Shown here: piece by piece, positions 1-7,723 of the stretch
How the letters are laid out: every line of letters starts with the position of its first letter
How positions within the stretch are numbered: position 1 is the stretch's first letter
Assembly: GCA_016795065.1 (NCBI GenBank)
Contig: JAEUIU010000050.1
Coordinates: forward strand, 1-54,419
Length of the DNA: 54,419 bases
Reading direction: 5' to 3'
DNA from: Phycisphaerae bacterium
GTDB lineage: Bacteria; Planctomycetota; Phycisphaerae; Phycisphaerales; SM1A02
The notes under the pieces: generated by a model
What the model saw: the letters and a program-made list of their open reading frames with translations, nothing else
Databases searched by the model: none
What the model was told of the DNA's origin: nothing
Program-made: the position numbers and the translations under genes

Positions 1-153
1 AGCGCTCTCTCGCCGACGCTCTTTGACTACCGCACGCCGGAGTTCACGACCTCGGTCGCGGCGGGCGAGACGAAGGACCTCGGCTACGAGGTCATCGTTC
101 GGCAGGGCAGCAACGCGAAGCAACAGAACGTGACGCTGGAGAACATCCCATGA
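1..153 (+). CDS. C-terminal end of a DUF4139-like protein (partial, 5' end outside window)
   Basis: An open frame runs from the window edge for 50 codons to a TGA at 151-153. The peptide is almost the same as the C-terminus of the next gene, so this is the last part of a paralogue in tandem with it. The TGA overlaps the ATG of the next gene (ATGA at 150-153), which implies co-transcription and translational coupling. Only the tail is visible. The family assignment is therefore borrowed from the downstream copy and nothing can be said about its N-terminus or signal peptide. Confidence 0.8.
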   Translation, partial: SALSPTLFDYRTPEFTTSVAAGETKDLGYEVIVRQGSNAKQQNVTLENIP

Positions 154-1577
154 AGCGCTTCGCGCCGATCCTTCTTGTCCTGTGGGCCCTCGCCCGTGCG
201 GCCGTCGGGCAGAACATCGACATGTCGACGCTGCCCGAGCGGGACAGTGTGCAACTGACGATCTACAACGCCGAGGACCTGACTCTGGTGCGCGAGACGC
301 GCCACATCACGGTTCGCAAGGGAGAGAACCAACTGCAATTCAGTTGGGCGAACACCCTGATCGATCCGAGCAGCGTTCTCCTTCGCTTCCCCGATCGCGA
401 CAGGGGACTGGAGGTCATCGACACGCGTCTCCCGTTCGATCGGCCGCAGGTCCTCTACTGGACGGTGCAGGCGTCGTTTGACGGGCAGGCCATTGCGGAG
501 ATCAGCTACTTCACGAGTGGCATCTCATGGGCTGCGGATTACGTTGGTATGGTCCATGTCGATGAGAAGGGCATGGCGCTCGAGGGCTTCGTTACGATCA
601 CGAACGGCTCGGGCGAGGACTACGAGAACGCCAGTGTCCGCATGGTTGTCGGCACGATCAATCTTGTAGAACGGATCGCCGAGCTGGCTCGTCGGGGGAC
701 CGTCCCGGGTGATCCAGGCCACGCTGGCGCGACGCATGAGGATCTGAGTCGGACGCAAGCGCTGCGAAGCGAACTGGAAGCCGGATCGAAGTACCGATTC
801 GGTGGAGGATCCGGCGGGCTTGCTGAGGACAAGGCCGATCGCAAAGAGATCGTGAAGGAAGGGCTCTCGGAGTACTTCATCTTCACGGTGCCGGGCGAGG
901 AGACGGTCAGGAACGGCTGGTCGAAGCGGATGCGCCTCTTCGCCCCCGACGAGGGGAAGAAGGTGCCCTTTCGGATCGAGTACCGCTACCGCCCGCAGGA
1001 GTACGGCGAGGAGCTGGTGCGGATGTTCCTGGTTCGGAACGACACGGCCAGCACGCTGGGAACGTCGCCCTTGCCCGACGGCGCGGTGCGGCTCTTCCGG
1101 CGCACCTCCGACGACGGGCTGAGCGTCCTGGCGTTCCTCCAGACGAAGTATGTCCCGATCGGGCAGGAGTTCGAGTTCAACCTCGGCCGCGACCCGCAGG
1201 TGATTCTCGAGCGGCTGGTGATGGAGCGATCCCGCGACGAGTTCTGGTTCCGGCGCGGAAACGACGAGAAGCTCCTCAGCCCGACCAAGGGCGACCGGAT
1301 CGACCCGAGCTACGCGATGGCGGGCTGGGACGACCACGCGAAGCGCGTCGAGCGGGTCCGCAACTACCGGGGTGAGGCGATCACGGTGGCGTGGCGCTTC
1401 GGCCTCGACGGCGACGTGCGTTTCGTGAGCGCTCTCTCGCCGACGCTCTTTGACTACCGCACGCCGGAGTTCACGACCTCGGTCGCGGCGGGCGAGACGA
1501 AAGACCTCGGCTACGAGGTCATCGCCCGGCAAGGGACGAACGCGAAGCAGTCCCACGTCGAGCTTGTGAATCGCTAG
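150..1577 (+). CDS. Secreted DUF4139-like domain protein
   Basis: 475 residues. The N-terminus (MKRF, then a hydrophobic stretch ending in ARAAVGQ near residue 21) is a signal peptide, so the protein is exported. The middle segment around residues 110-175 (SYFTSGISWAADY, then ITNGSGEDYENASV) matches the pattern of the DUF4139/mucoidy-inhibitor family: a beta-rich domain with a conserved W-x-A-x-Y. Family members have no settled biochemical function. The start ATG overlaps the stop of an upstream paralogue by ATGA. The last ~50 codons are nearly identical at DNA level to that paralogue, which indicates a recent tandem duplication or gene conversion. The minus-strand gene downstream is convergent and its stop overlaps this one by 4 bases. 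Confidence 0.75.
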   Translation: MKRFAPILLVLWALARAAVGQNIDMSTLPERDSVQLTIYNAEDLTLVRETRHITVRKGENQLQFSWANTLIDPSSVLLRFPDRDRGLEVIDTRLPFDRPQVLYWTVQASFDGQAIAEISYFTSGISWAADYVGMVHVDEKGMALEGFVTITNGSGEDYENASVRMVVGTINLVERIAELARRGTVPGDPGHAGATHEDLSRTQALRSELEAGSKYRFGGGSGGLAEDKADRKEIVKEGLSEYFIFTVPGEETVRNGWSKRMRLFAPDEGKKVPFRIEYRYRPQEYGEELVRMFLVRNDTASTLGTSPLPDGAVRLFRRTSDDGLSVLAFLQTKYVPIGQEFEFNLGRDPQVILERLVMERSRDEFWFRRGNDEKLLSPTKGDRIDPSYAMAGWDDHAKRVERVRNYRGEAITVAWRFGLDGDVRFVSALSPTLFDYRTPEFTTSVAAGETKDLGYEVIARQGTNAKQSHVELVNR

Positions 1578-2689
1578 AAATTTCCTAGCAACCGCTCCGC
1601 CGCGTCGTAATAGAGCGAGCGGAGGAGTTCCGGCGAGAGTGCAGCGCCGCGCAGCGTCGGAGCGTCATCGGGGCCGTGGCGCGTGGGCGACACCATCGCC
1701 AGATCGGGGTCACTGATCGGGGACTCGCATGCGCCGTCGGCCTCCCAGAGCATGCGAAGCGCCCAATAGCGGCTTGCGTAGAGGTCGAAAGCCGACTCGG
1801 GTGTGCTTGCCTTGGCTTGCATCTCGGTCTTGTCGGTGGCCGTCAGGAGATGCTCGTCGGCGGTGACGATGTCGGAGCCGAAGAGGAGCCGCCCCTGATG
1901 GGCGCGAACAAACCGTTCGCGATCGGCGGGTGAGTGCCGCGAGAGTTCACGCACCATCCACTTGGTAGCACTGGTGTCCAAGTGAAGATGCGGATGCCGC
2001 CCGAGGAGTCCGCTCAGGAACTCCAGGTCCTCGGGCCAGCCTCCCATGTGGGCCGCGATCCAGGGTCGCTTGTTGAAGCGAGCGAGCATCCGTTCCAGCG
2101 CCTCGTAGTGGCTTCGCTTTGTGCCGTACTTCGCATGATCGGCATATCGCGTGGCGAACCATGTGTCGGGATCACCCACGTGGGTCATGAACATCATGCC
2201 TAACGAATCGGCGAGTTCGGCCGCCCGAACGCGATCGGGACTGTCGATGGCAAACAGCCGTGGGTCGCCAAGCTCCGCGGCGAAATCAATGCCGCGCGGG
2301 GCCTGCCAGAACTTCACGATTCGCGCGCCAGCGGCGTGGAACCGCTCGATTCGTTCGAGGAAGCCGGGACCGTTGGCGTGCCGACGGTCTTTGCTCGTCC
2401 AATCGGGAATCGCGATGAAGCGAATGCGGTCCCCGAAGATCTCCCGCATCGGCTCGACCTGCTCCAAATAGGTCATCGAGAAGACCTTCCCGATGCCGTA
2501 GAGGTCCATCGATTCGAGCATGATCCGAGCCGCCCGGAGACCGTTCACATGCGTGTGGGCGTCGATGATCGGGTAGGGGAGGCGCGGAAACCGGGCCGCT
2601 TCGGCGCGATAGTCTAGGCCAAACCTGTTGGACGCATTGGTGAAGGCACCGGTTTGCGGTTCGAGTCGCAGCACGCTGGACGCGGTCAT
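1574..2689 (-). CDS. Amidohydrolase family protein (TIM-barrel metal-dependent hydrolase)
   Basis: 371 residues from the ATG at 2689. The frame stays open upstream to 2986, but that stretch overlaps the flavin-reductase gene and looks non-coding. Visible amidohydrolase_2 features are the first-strand metal motif DAHTHVN (His45, His47), a second His in FMTHVGDPDTW, a third in WIAAHMGG and the late Asp in LLFGSDIVT. This is the usual order of metal ligands and catalytic Asp in the decarboxylase/hydrolase superfamily. The substrate cannot be read from sequence. It is probably co-transcribed with the flavin-reductase-like gene 43 bases upstream. It has no signal peptide, so it is likely cytoplasmic. 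No Shine-Dalgarno sequence is obvious at the chosen start. Confidence 0.8.
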   Translation of the reverse strand: MTASSVLRLEPQTGAFTNASNRFGLDYRAEAARFPRLPYPIIDAHTHVNGLRAARIMLESMDLYGIGKVFSMTYLEQVEPMREIFGDRIRFIAIPDWTSKDRRHANGPGFLERIERFHAAGARIVKFWQAPRGIDFAAELGDPRLFAIDSPDRVRAAELADSLGMMFMTHVGDPDTWFATRYADHAKYGTKRSHYEALERMLARFNKRPWIAAHMGGWPEDLEFLSGLLGRHPHLHLDTSATKWMVRELSRHSPADRERFVRAHQGRLLFGSDIVTADEHLLTATDKTEMQAKASTPESAFDLYASRYWALRMLWEADGACESPISDPDLAMVSPTRHGPDDAPTLRGAALSPELLRSLYYDAAERLLGNF

Positions 2690-2732
2690 GGGGGGGCGAG
2701 TGTAGGCGCTCCATCTAGGGATGTGCCGCGGG

Positions 2733-3500
2733 CTAGCTGCCTCGCCGCTTCGGCCCCGTCGGCTTTGTCCCCTCACGCTTGCCGTTCGTTGCTCCGTGCC
2801 GCGCGCCATTGCCGTTTCCGCTCTCGGACGGCTTGTTGGCCCGCGTTGGGTGACGATCGAGACGTCCGAACCCAGTCCCGGTGGTAGAGGGGGCGTTCGC
2901 GGCGCGAAGTGGGATCGTTCCGTTCGGCTGCGGGGCTGACTGATCACCCACCGCCGCAACGGGCGTCCGGAGGACACCACCGGCATGAACCAGGCCGATG
3001 TACAGCTCGCAGTTGCCTTCGACGTCCAGATGTCGGGTGAGTTCGCACTCCAGCCAGGCGAGGCTTTTCAGAAGGATCGGGACGCCGTTGGCCGTCGTCT
3101 TTGTCGGCAAGCCGAGGAACGGGTCCACGGGATCGATGCGTGAGTTGGAACTGCGTCCGCTCTCAGATGACTCTGGCTCGAACAGGCGGCGGAGAACGCG
3201 ATCCTCCGGGGCCAATTGGCAGAGGCCGAAGCGGCGGCTGTCTCGGATCACTGGGCTGAGCGGCTGGCCCTTCTCAATCGCCACCACAACCAGGGGAGGG
3301 GTGGCCGACACCGCCTGCACCCACCGGACAATGACACCGCCACGCGTCTCGGCGTAAGACGAGGTCAAGACGAAAGTCCCGGCCGGGATGAGTGCCATCG
3401 CATCGGCAAGCGACGTCGCCGGGATGGGGGCCGGCATTGAGCTTGGCTCGGAGTCGGAGTGGTTCGGTCGCTGAGGCGATGCGGGATTCGTGGGCGGCAC
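2733..3500 (-). CDS. Flavin reductase-like, FMN-binding split-barrel protein with basic disordered tail
   Basis: 255 residues. The start is GTG at 3500, chosen because GAGAGGA lies 8 bases upstream; an in-frame ATG at 3437 is the alternative. Residues ~30-190 follow the flavin reductase-like domain: an entry strand (IPAGTFVLTSSY), then PLVVVAIEKGQPLSPVIRDSRRFGLCQL and the WLECEL strand. This family binds FMN and reduces flavin for a partner or has a redox role. The last ~65 residues are low complexity, rich in Gly, Asn, Thr and basic residues (TKPTGPKRRGS at the end), unusual for the family and possibly for nucleic-acid or membrane-surface contact. It lies upstream of the amidohydrolase on the same strand, 43 bases apart. 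Confidence 0.72.
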   Translation of the reverse strand: MPPTNPASPQRPNHSDSEPSSMPAPIPATSLADAMALIPAGTFVLTSSYAETRGGVIVRWVQAVSATPPLVVVAIEKGQPLSPVIRDSRRFGLCQLAPEDRVLRRLFEPESSESGRSSNSRIDPVDPFLGLPTKTTANGVPILLKSLAWLECELTRHLDVEGNCELYIGLVHAGGVLRTPVAAVGDQSAPQPNGTIPLRAANAPSTTGTGFGRLDRHPTRANKPSESGNGNGARHGATNGKREGTKPTGPKRRGS

Positions 3501-3772
3501 GCGTGGATTCCTCTCTTCTCGATGCAGTCTCTCGCGTCAGTCCTTGGAGGGAGGGCGGCAGCGGCTGGGCTGGAGGCAGGGCCCTGATCAGAGCAGCGCG
3601 CGGTGGAGTGTTCGGCTAGGGAGATTGCGCATCGACCCCACGTTGAGAATCCAGACCAGACTCCATCGCGAGTGGAGTCTCCGTGGATAAGCCTCTAACC
3701 CATGGAATCTGACACCTTTAGAGCCAAGAGGCAACCCCGAAAGGTCCGGATGATCCCCCAACTTCAAAAGAA
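3501..3772. other. Intergenic region between flavin-reductase-like gene and mraZ promoter
   Basis: No credible gene is seen. It contains an inverted repeat GACTCCA (3659-3665) and TGGAGTC (3673-3679) separated by 7 bases, which could be a small hairpin or a dimeric-regulator site. Divergent promoters for the flavin-reductase gene and mraZ must lie here or just downstream. Confidence 0.5.
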
Positions 3773-3814
3773 GAGGGGGAAAGTGTTGAAAGGTGGGGCG
3801 TTGTGGGTTACTTT
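3773..3814 (+). promoter_or_regulatory. MraZ box array and mraZ promoter
   Basis: Four 10-base units follow each other exactly: GAGGGGGAAA (3773), GTGTTGAAAG (3783), GTGGGGCGTT (3793) and GTGGGTTACT (3803). The last two contain perfect TGGGN boxes (3794, 3804) and the first two are degenerate. MraZ is known to bind TGGGN repeats spaced by 5 bases upstream of its own gene. A candidate promoter, TTGAAA (3786-3791) with a 17-base spacer to TACTTT (3809-3814), lies under the repeats, so bound MraZ would block RNA polymerase. The repeats and spacing are seen directly; autorepression is inferred from the family. Confidence 0.75.
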
Positions 3815-3881
3815 TCCATCTGTCGCAGCCGTCTGACCCGTTCGTGGGTGACCCGGACTGCCGCAAGGAACGAGGTTTTGC

Positions 3882-4364
3882 GTGCTCTTCTTGGGTGAGT
3901 ACGAGCATTCGCTGGATCCCAAACAGCGGCTCGCCATCCCGGCTGAGATTCGGGACGTGCTTCGTCCCGAGGTACACGGCGAAGCCCTCATTGCGGCACC
4001 AGGCGCCAACGGGGGCCTTTGGCTCTGGCCCGAGAAGACCTTCCAAGAGCTTTCCAGCGCTCTCGGCGGATCCCTCCTCGGCGATGAGGACATGCAGCAG
4101 TTTGAGCGAGTGATCTTCTCTCAGGCTGCACGGATGCCCATCGATTCGGCAGGTCGGATCCGAATTCCCGATCGCCTCCTTCAGGCGTTCGGGCTCTCCG
4201 GGAGCGTGATGATCCTAGGCGTCCGGGATCACTTGGAGATCTGTGACCCGAAGACTTGGAAGGCAGAACAGGCTCGCCTGCAACCCTCCCAAGCCGACAT
4301 CTGGAAGCGAGCCCGGCAGGCGCTCGCAGACCGGAAACGAATGGATGGTGCCGGAGCGAAGTGA
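3882..4364 (+). CDS. mraZ: Transcriptional regulator MraZ
   Basis: 160 residues from a GTG at 3882, preceded by AAGGAA. MraZ is a ring-forming DNA-binding protein made of two SpoVT/AbrB-like halves. Both signature motifs are present: DPKQR (residues 12-16, in LDPKQRLAIP) and DSAGR (residues 88-92, in IDSAGRIRIP). Length is close to the usual ~150, with a slightly extended basic C-terminus. Normally mraZ opens the division and cell-wall cluster and is followed by rsmH; here no division gene follows, so the gene is an orphan. Its own promoter carries MraZ-type TGGGN repeats, so autoregulation is probably retained even though the usual downstream targets are absent locally. Confidence 0.93.
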   Translation: MLFLGEYEHSLDPKQRLAIPAEIRDVLRPEVHGEALIAAPGANGGLWLWPEKTFQELSSALGGSLLGDEDMQQFERVIFSQAARMPIDSAGRIRIPDRLLQAFGLSGSVMILGVRDHLEICDPKTWKAEQARLQPSQADIWKRARQALADRKRMDGAGAK

Positions 4365-4781
4365 CCCCGAGTGGGTTGTGCAACGGCCAGTGCGAACCAA
4401 AAAGCAACACTCTTGCCATCCGCCGGGCCGCCTTTGAGGTGCGTCGGAAGGTGATTCGGTGTGGATGACGCGTCCGATCCTTGACCGGTTCCGACGCGAT
4501 TCGCCAGGACAACAGCTCACGTTCGACGCCATGGATCGGTGTCGAATGGGGGCAGGGGCACTCCGCGAGGCTTCGGCTGAACCGGGTGCGGATGCGCGGG
4601 ACGACGGAACGCCAAGGACGGCGAACCAGAGTTCCCTGCGACGGAGTGAGCGACCGCCGCACATCCCGGGCCTACTAGGCCCGAACCCCGCTGAGCGACC
4701 GGGCCCGCCACGGATTCGGCGGACGGCTCGGGTGTCGGGGGCGCGGCATGGATCGCCGCCCCGCCGTCACGACAGGACTTG
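4365..4781 (+). other. Long untranslated-looking region between mraZ and its terminator
   Basis: About 417 bases lie between the mraZ stop and a strong plus-strand terminator. The open frames here are rich in Arg, Pro and Ser, lack a start context and run through the terminator, so I do not call a gene. The sequence is GC-rich with several self-complementary blocks (around 4660-4745). It may be a long 3' UTR or hold an unrecognised small RNA. It matches no RNase P, tmRNA or SRP RNA core that I can recognise by eye. Confidence 0.4.
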
Positions 4782-4809
4782 CCCCGGTGCTTCGGCATCG
4801 GGGCTTTTT
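4782..4809 (+). terminator. Rho-independent terminator, plus strand
   Basis: Stem CCCCGGTGC (4782-4790) pairs with GCATCGGGG (4795-4803), with one G-T wobble, around a TTCG tetraloop. C and TTTTT (4805-4809) follow. This is a strong terminator for transcription coming from mraZ. Confidence 0.85.
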
Positions 4810-4859
4810 CGTTGATGGCGGCCTCCACGGGAGTTTGGAGAGTCAACTTGCCGCGACTT

Positions 4860-4925
4860 CGCGATTTGGGACAGGCACAAAGTGGAGGGAGCCGCGAAAT
4901 TGGACAGGCACAAAGTGGAAGGCGC
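4860..4925. repeat. Two tandem 33-bp units sharing GGACAGGCACAAAGTGGA
   Basis: The 18-base core occurs at 4869-4886 and again at 4902-4919, exactly 33 bases apart, each preceded by CGCGA at the same offset. The GGGACAGGCAC string resembles halves of REP-like elements mobilised by REP-associated transposases, but no such transposase is in the window. It lies between two facing terminators, a typical resting place for such repeats. Confidence 0.7.
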
Positions 4926-4939
4926 GACGCAAACCAACG

Positions 4940-4959
4940 AAAAACCCGCCGAAGCGGGT
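4940..4959 (-). terminator. Rho-independent terminator of csrA
   Basis: Read on the minus strand: ACCCGC (4959-4954), a TTCG loop, GCGGGT (4949-4944), then a T tract (complement of 4940-4944). It sits about 40 bases after the csrA stop. Confidence 0.8.
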
Positions 4960-4996
4960 CGTCGTCTGCTCAGGATGCCGTGACTGGCTGGGCTGC

Positions 4997-5227
4997 TTAG
5001 GTCGCCTCGCTCGCAGGGCGAATTGTCCCAATGATCTGGGGTGCAGCCGCCTCGGCGGCCAAGATCTGCTCGGCTACCTCGCGTCGGTGGACGGCCACTT
5101 CGCGCGGGAACTCGAACGCGAGCCTGACCCGGTCTCCCTTGATGGTGGCCACCCGAACGACACCGATCGGCGACGCGGGGTCGCCGATGATGACTTCTTC
5201 GCCTTCGCGTCGCGTAATGACCAGCAT
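4997..5227 (-). CDS. csrA: Carbon storage regulator CsrA
   Basis: 76 residues from the ATG at 5227, which has a strong AGGAGG 8 bases upstream; that Shine-Dalgarno decides the start over an in-frame codon at 5263. CsrA is a small dimeric RNA-binding protein that covers GGA motifs in mRNA leaders. The hallmark order is present: MLVITRREGEEVIIGD, VRVATIKGDRVRLAFEFP and VHRREVAEQI, including the C-terminal Arg-containing RNA-binding strand. The usual length is ~61-70; the extra tail is Ala-rich. No fliW or flagellar gene is nearby, so the partner that normally antagonises CsrA in flagellated bacteria is not seen here. A terminator closes the gene. Confidence 0.93.
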   Translation of the reverse strand: MLVITRREGEEVIIGDPASPIGVVRVATIKGDRVRLAFEFPREVAVHRREVAEQILAAEAAAPQIIGTIRPASEAT

Positions 5228-5544
5228 CGCCAGGACCTCCTGCCTGCGCTCCGTCCGTACCATCGCATCAGTGCGTTGGACGCGCAGCCTACCGGTCTAC
5301 TGCACTCCCGCCACGAAGTCGCCGGTCCAAAACCTGGCGTGCCTGTCGCGGAGCCCGCAAACCCAAGGTGCAGAGTAGCTGAGGCTTGGGGGCGACGGAA
5401 GCGAAAACCTTTCAGACGCCCTCGGGTCGCCCGGCAATTTGTCCAAGCCGCTCTCCGGCGGGGACTTCGAACGACCTATGCACGAGTTACCAGCATCCCG
5501 GCCATCGGTCTGGCACCGGTTGCCGACCGGAGTCCGCTCACGCG
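5228..5544. other. Intergenic region between csrA and the NifU-domain gene
   Basis: 317 bases with no convincing coding frame or terminator. It must contain the csrA leader (Shine-Dalgarno AGGAGG just before 5227) and probably the csrA promoter. I see no repeat or recognisable RNA element. Confidence 0.4.
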
Positions 5545-5940
5545 TCACACGACCGCGATGACGCTGGTGACTTCGGCGACGTGCAGGCGCAAGTTCCGCT
5601 CAATACCGGTCTGAAGGGTGATCGAACTCGACGGGCAGCCCACGCATGCCCCGTGGAATCGCACCTGAACCTGCCCATCCGTCGTCACGGCCACCAGTTC
5701 GACATCTCCTCCATCCTCTTGGACAGCCGGTCGAATCAAATCGAGGATCGTCTTCACCCTCCCCCACAACTCGGCTGGGGCGGATGTCGAGGTGCCGCGG
5801 CCGGAAAGCTCAGGTGAAGCCCCCCTGATTTCCGATCCGGTCCCGCTCGCGCAACCGCACGCCGGCTCGCAATGGCCGCCGCTCGTGGCGGGGCGCTCTG
5901 GGCCGACGACGGGAAGTTGGCGTGAGCGGGGAGAAGTCAT
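5545..5940 (-). CDS. NifU C-terminal domain (Nfu-type) iron-sulfur scaffold protein
   Basis: 131 residues from the ATG at 5940. Residues ~58-131 form the NifU C-terminal/Nfu domain: a helix (RVKTILDLIRPAVQEDGGDVEL), then a strand, then the cluster-binding CVGC (Cys99, Cys102) in HGACVGCPSSS. Such proteins carry a 4Fe-4S cluster between two subunits and deliver it to apo-proteins. The first ~55 residues are unlike the family and contain a small Cys cluster (C24, C28, C30), which may be spacer or an extra metal site. The frame continues upstream to 6159, but that part overlaps the divergent lipoprotein gene region and is less likely coding. No other Isc/Suf gene lies nearby. Confidence 0.82.
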   Translation of the reverse strand: MTSPRSRQLPVVGPERPATSGGHCEPACGCASGTGSEIRGASPELSGRGTSTSAPAELWGRVKTILDLIRPAVQEDGGDVELVAVTTDGQVQVRFHGACVGCPSSSITLQTGIERNLRLHVAEVTSVIAVV

Positions 5941-6161
5941 GTCGATCGGCTGCGTGGACGGCGGTCCGAAACGATCATACGGGCAGCTTGCAGTGGGGCC
6001 AATCCTCTGAGCCCAGAACGGAACCGGTTCCCAACGGCTCCGGCGAGATGATCCCCGGCGGAACCGCGCAGCGTTGGCCAGCTTGCCGTGACCATTCGGC
6101 GAATTGCAGGCCCGGGCACTACGCTGCCATCCGTTTCCAAACCGCTCCCAAGCGCCCACTC

Positions 6162-7631
6162 ATGGTCCGATTCACCTCCCTCCTCCGCGTCGCCTGTCGA
6201 GCCCGAGCAACAGCGTTGTTCTCGCTTCCGATTCTCCTGGGGTTGTCCGCTTGCAGCGGCCCGGCCCGCATCGACAACCCCGTCGCCACCCTCAGTCAGC
6301 CGGGGCTTCCCGGACGTGACTATCTCGCGGCGATGGCCGTCGCGGACCGCAATCCTGAGGATGTCGCCTATCGCGATGCCCTTCGTCGGGTCGTCATCAG
6401 TCCCAATTACGTGATTGAGGCCCGGCGCGCCGCGTACGGTCGGCTGAAGGAGATCGACCCGAAAAAGCTGGCCGAGACGCTGACCATGAACTTGGCCAAG
6501 ATGGACGCCCTCCAATGGCGCGAGGAACTCTGTCAGCGCATTGCGGCCGAACAGTGGCGCGAACTCACCCCCGCACTGGTCCATGCGTGGGCGGCGCAAG
6601 TCCCGGCTTGGGCGAACCTCGGGAAGGAACGTCCCGAACGGCTTGCCATCGGCACGATGTACGGGGAGGACCGCATCGTCGACGCCCTGCTAGACACCAT
6701 GGCCGCCGCGAACCCGCTGACGCAAAGCAACCTCCGCATGCGATGTTGGCAACTCGCCTTGAGCGAGGGTCAGGAAGCGAGGCTGCGCGACATCCTCTCG
6801 GACGAGGCCAGAACCGCCGGCGATCCGATGCTGCGCGACATTCGCGCGGGCCTGGTCGACTTCAACGTCCTGCCCCGCACGCGAGAGGAGATCCTCTGGG
6901 TCCAGGCCCTCCGCAGCGAGCCCAATCGTGACTTCTGGAACGATGCCAAAGCTGCCGTGACCCAGCTCTCGCCAGCCCGGCGAGGCGGACTCGAGTTACG
7001 TGACATTCCGGTCATCGCGTCATGTGCGAAATCGGCGCCGAAACTCCTGACCATGACTGATGACGAAATCGAGCGATCGATCGTCGTGGCCACCGGCGGT
7101 AGTGACCGTCGCATCTACAGCCCCGACTTCGAGGGCTACGGCAACGAGTTCTCCGAACGACTCTCCCATCACAGCCCCAACCTCACGTGGGGCGATCGTG
7201 CCGCGATGGCCCTGGCGATCGAGGCCCTCGCCGTGCCGGAGCTTCGCCGTCACGTCTACGACATGGCCGATCGCGACCTAGCCGATCGTGGCAGCGAGTT
7301 TGGCGGGATTCTCCGACGCGATGCGAAGGGACGTTTTGAGCTGATTGAGTTTCCCAGCGTCTCGCGCGGCAACGACGTCCGCTACGAGTCCTCGCAGAAG
7401 CTGATGGACACGGTCTATACGGCGCTCTTTCACATCCACTTCCACGCCCAGGCCTATGAGGGCGAACGCTACGCCGGCCCGCATATGGGCGACTTCGGAT
7501 TCGCCGACTCGACCCGCCTCAACTGCCTCGTGTTCACCTTCATCGATTCCGAGCGGATCAACGTCGACTATTACCGCTTCGGCAAGGTGGTGGTCGATCT
7601 CGGCGTCATCGAGCGTCCCGGATCACGCTAG
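6162..7631 (+). CDS. Predicted lipoprotein of unknown function
   Basis: 489 residues from the ATG at 6162. The N-terminus has basic residues, a hydrophobic core (LFSLPILLGL) and a lipobox LSAC with Cys near residue 27, so it should be lipidated and anchored in an envelope membrane. The mature part is mostly helical-looking and contains no motif I recognise. The C-terminal region has a conserved-looking aromatic/His segment (YTALFHIHFHAQAYEGERYAG). I do not assign a function. It stands alone between the divergent NifU-domain gene and the M48 peptidase gene 92 bases downstream. The frame is open upstream to 5922, but the lipoprotein signal makes 6162 the natural start. Confidence 0.72.
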   Translation: MVRFTSLLRVACRARATALFSLPILLGLSACSGPARIDNPVATLSQPGLPGRDYLAAMAVADRNPEDVAYRDALRRVVISPNYVIEARRAAYGRLKEIDPKKLAETLTMNLAKMDALQWREELCQRIAAEQWRELTPALVHAWAAQVPAWANLGKERPERLAIGTMYGEDRIVDALLDTMAAANPLTQSNLRMRCWQLALSEGQEARLRDILSDEARTAGDPMLRDIRAGLVDFNVLPRTREEILWVQALRSEPNRDFWNDAKAAVTQLSPARRGGLELRDIPVIASCAKSAPKLLTMTDDEIERSIVVATGGSDRRIYSPDFEGYGNEFSERLSHHSPNLTWGDRAAMALAIEALAVPELRRHVYDMADRDLADRGSEFGGILRRDAKGRFELIEFPSVSRGNDVRYESSQKLMDTVYTALFHIHFHAQAYEGERYAGPHMGDFGFADSTRLNCLVFTFIDSERINVDYYRFGKVVVDLGVIERPGSR

Positions 7632-7723
7632 CAGGCTGAGGCGGAAGGTCCATTCCTCTCCCCGCTCCGCGCCAAACACGCCGTTCAAATCCGGCGTGAC
7701 GGAACATAGGCCGCCCTCACGCC

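Noticed and set aside
525..1556. A 343-codon minus-strand frame
   Set aside because: Antisense to the DUF4139-like gene, whose signal peptide and domain are clear.
4459..4815. A 118-codon plus-strand frame after mraZ
   Set aside because: Arg/Pro/Ser-rich, no ribosome site, weak third-position GC bias and it passes through the rho-independent terminator.
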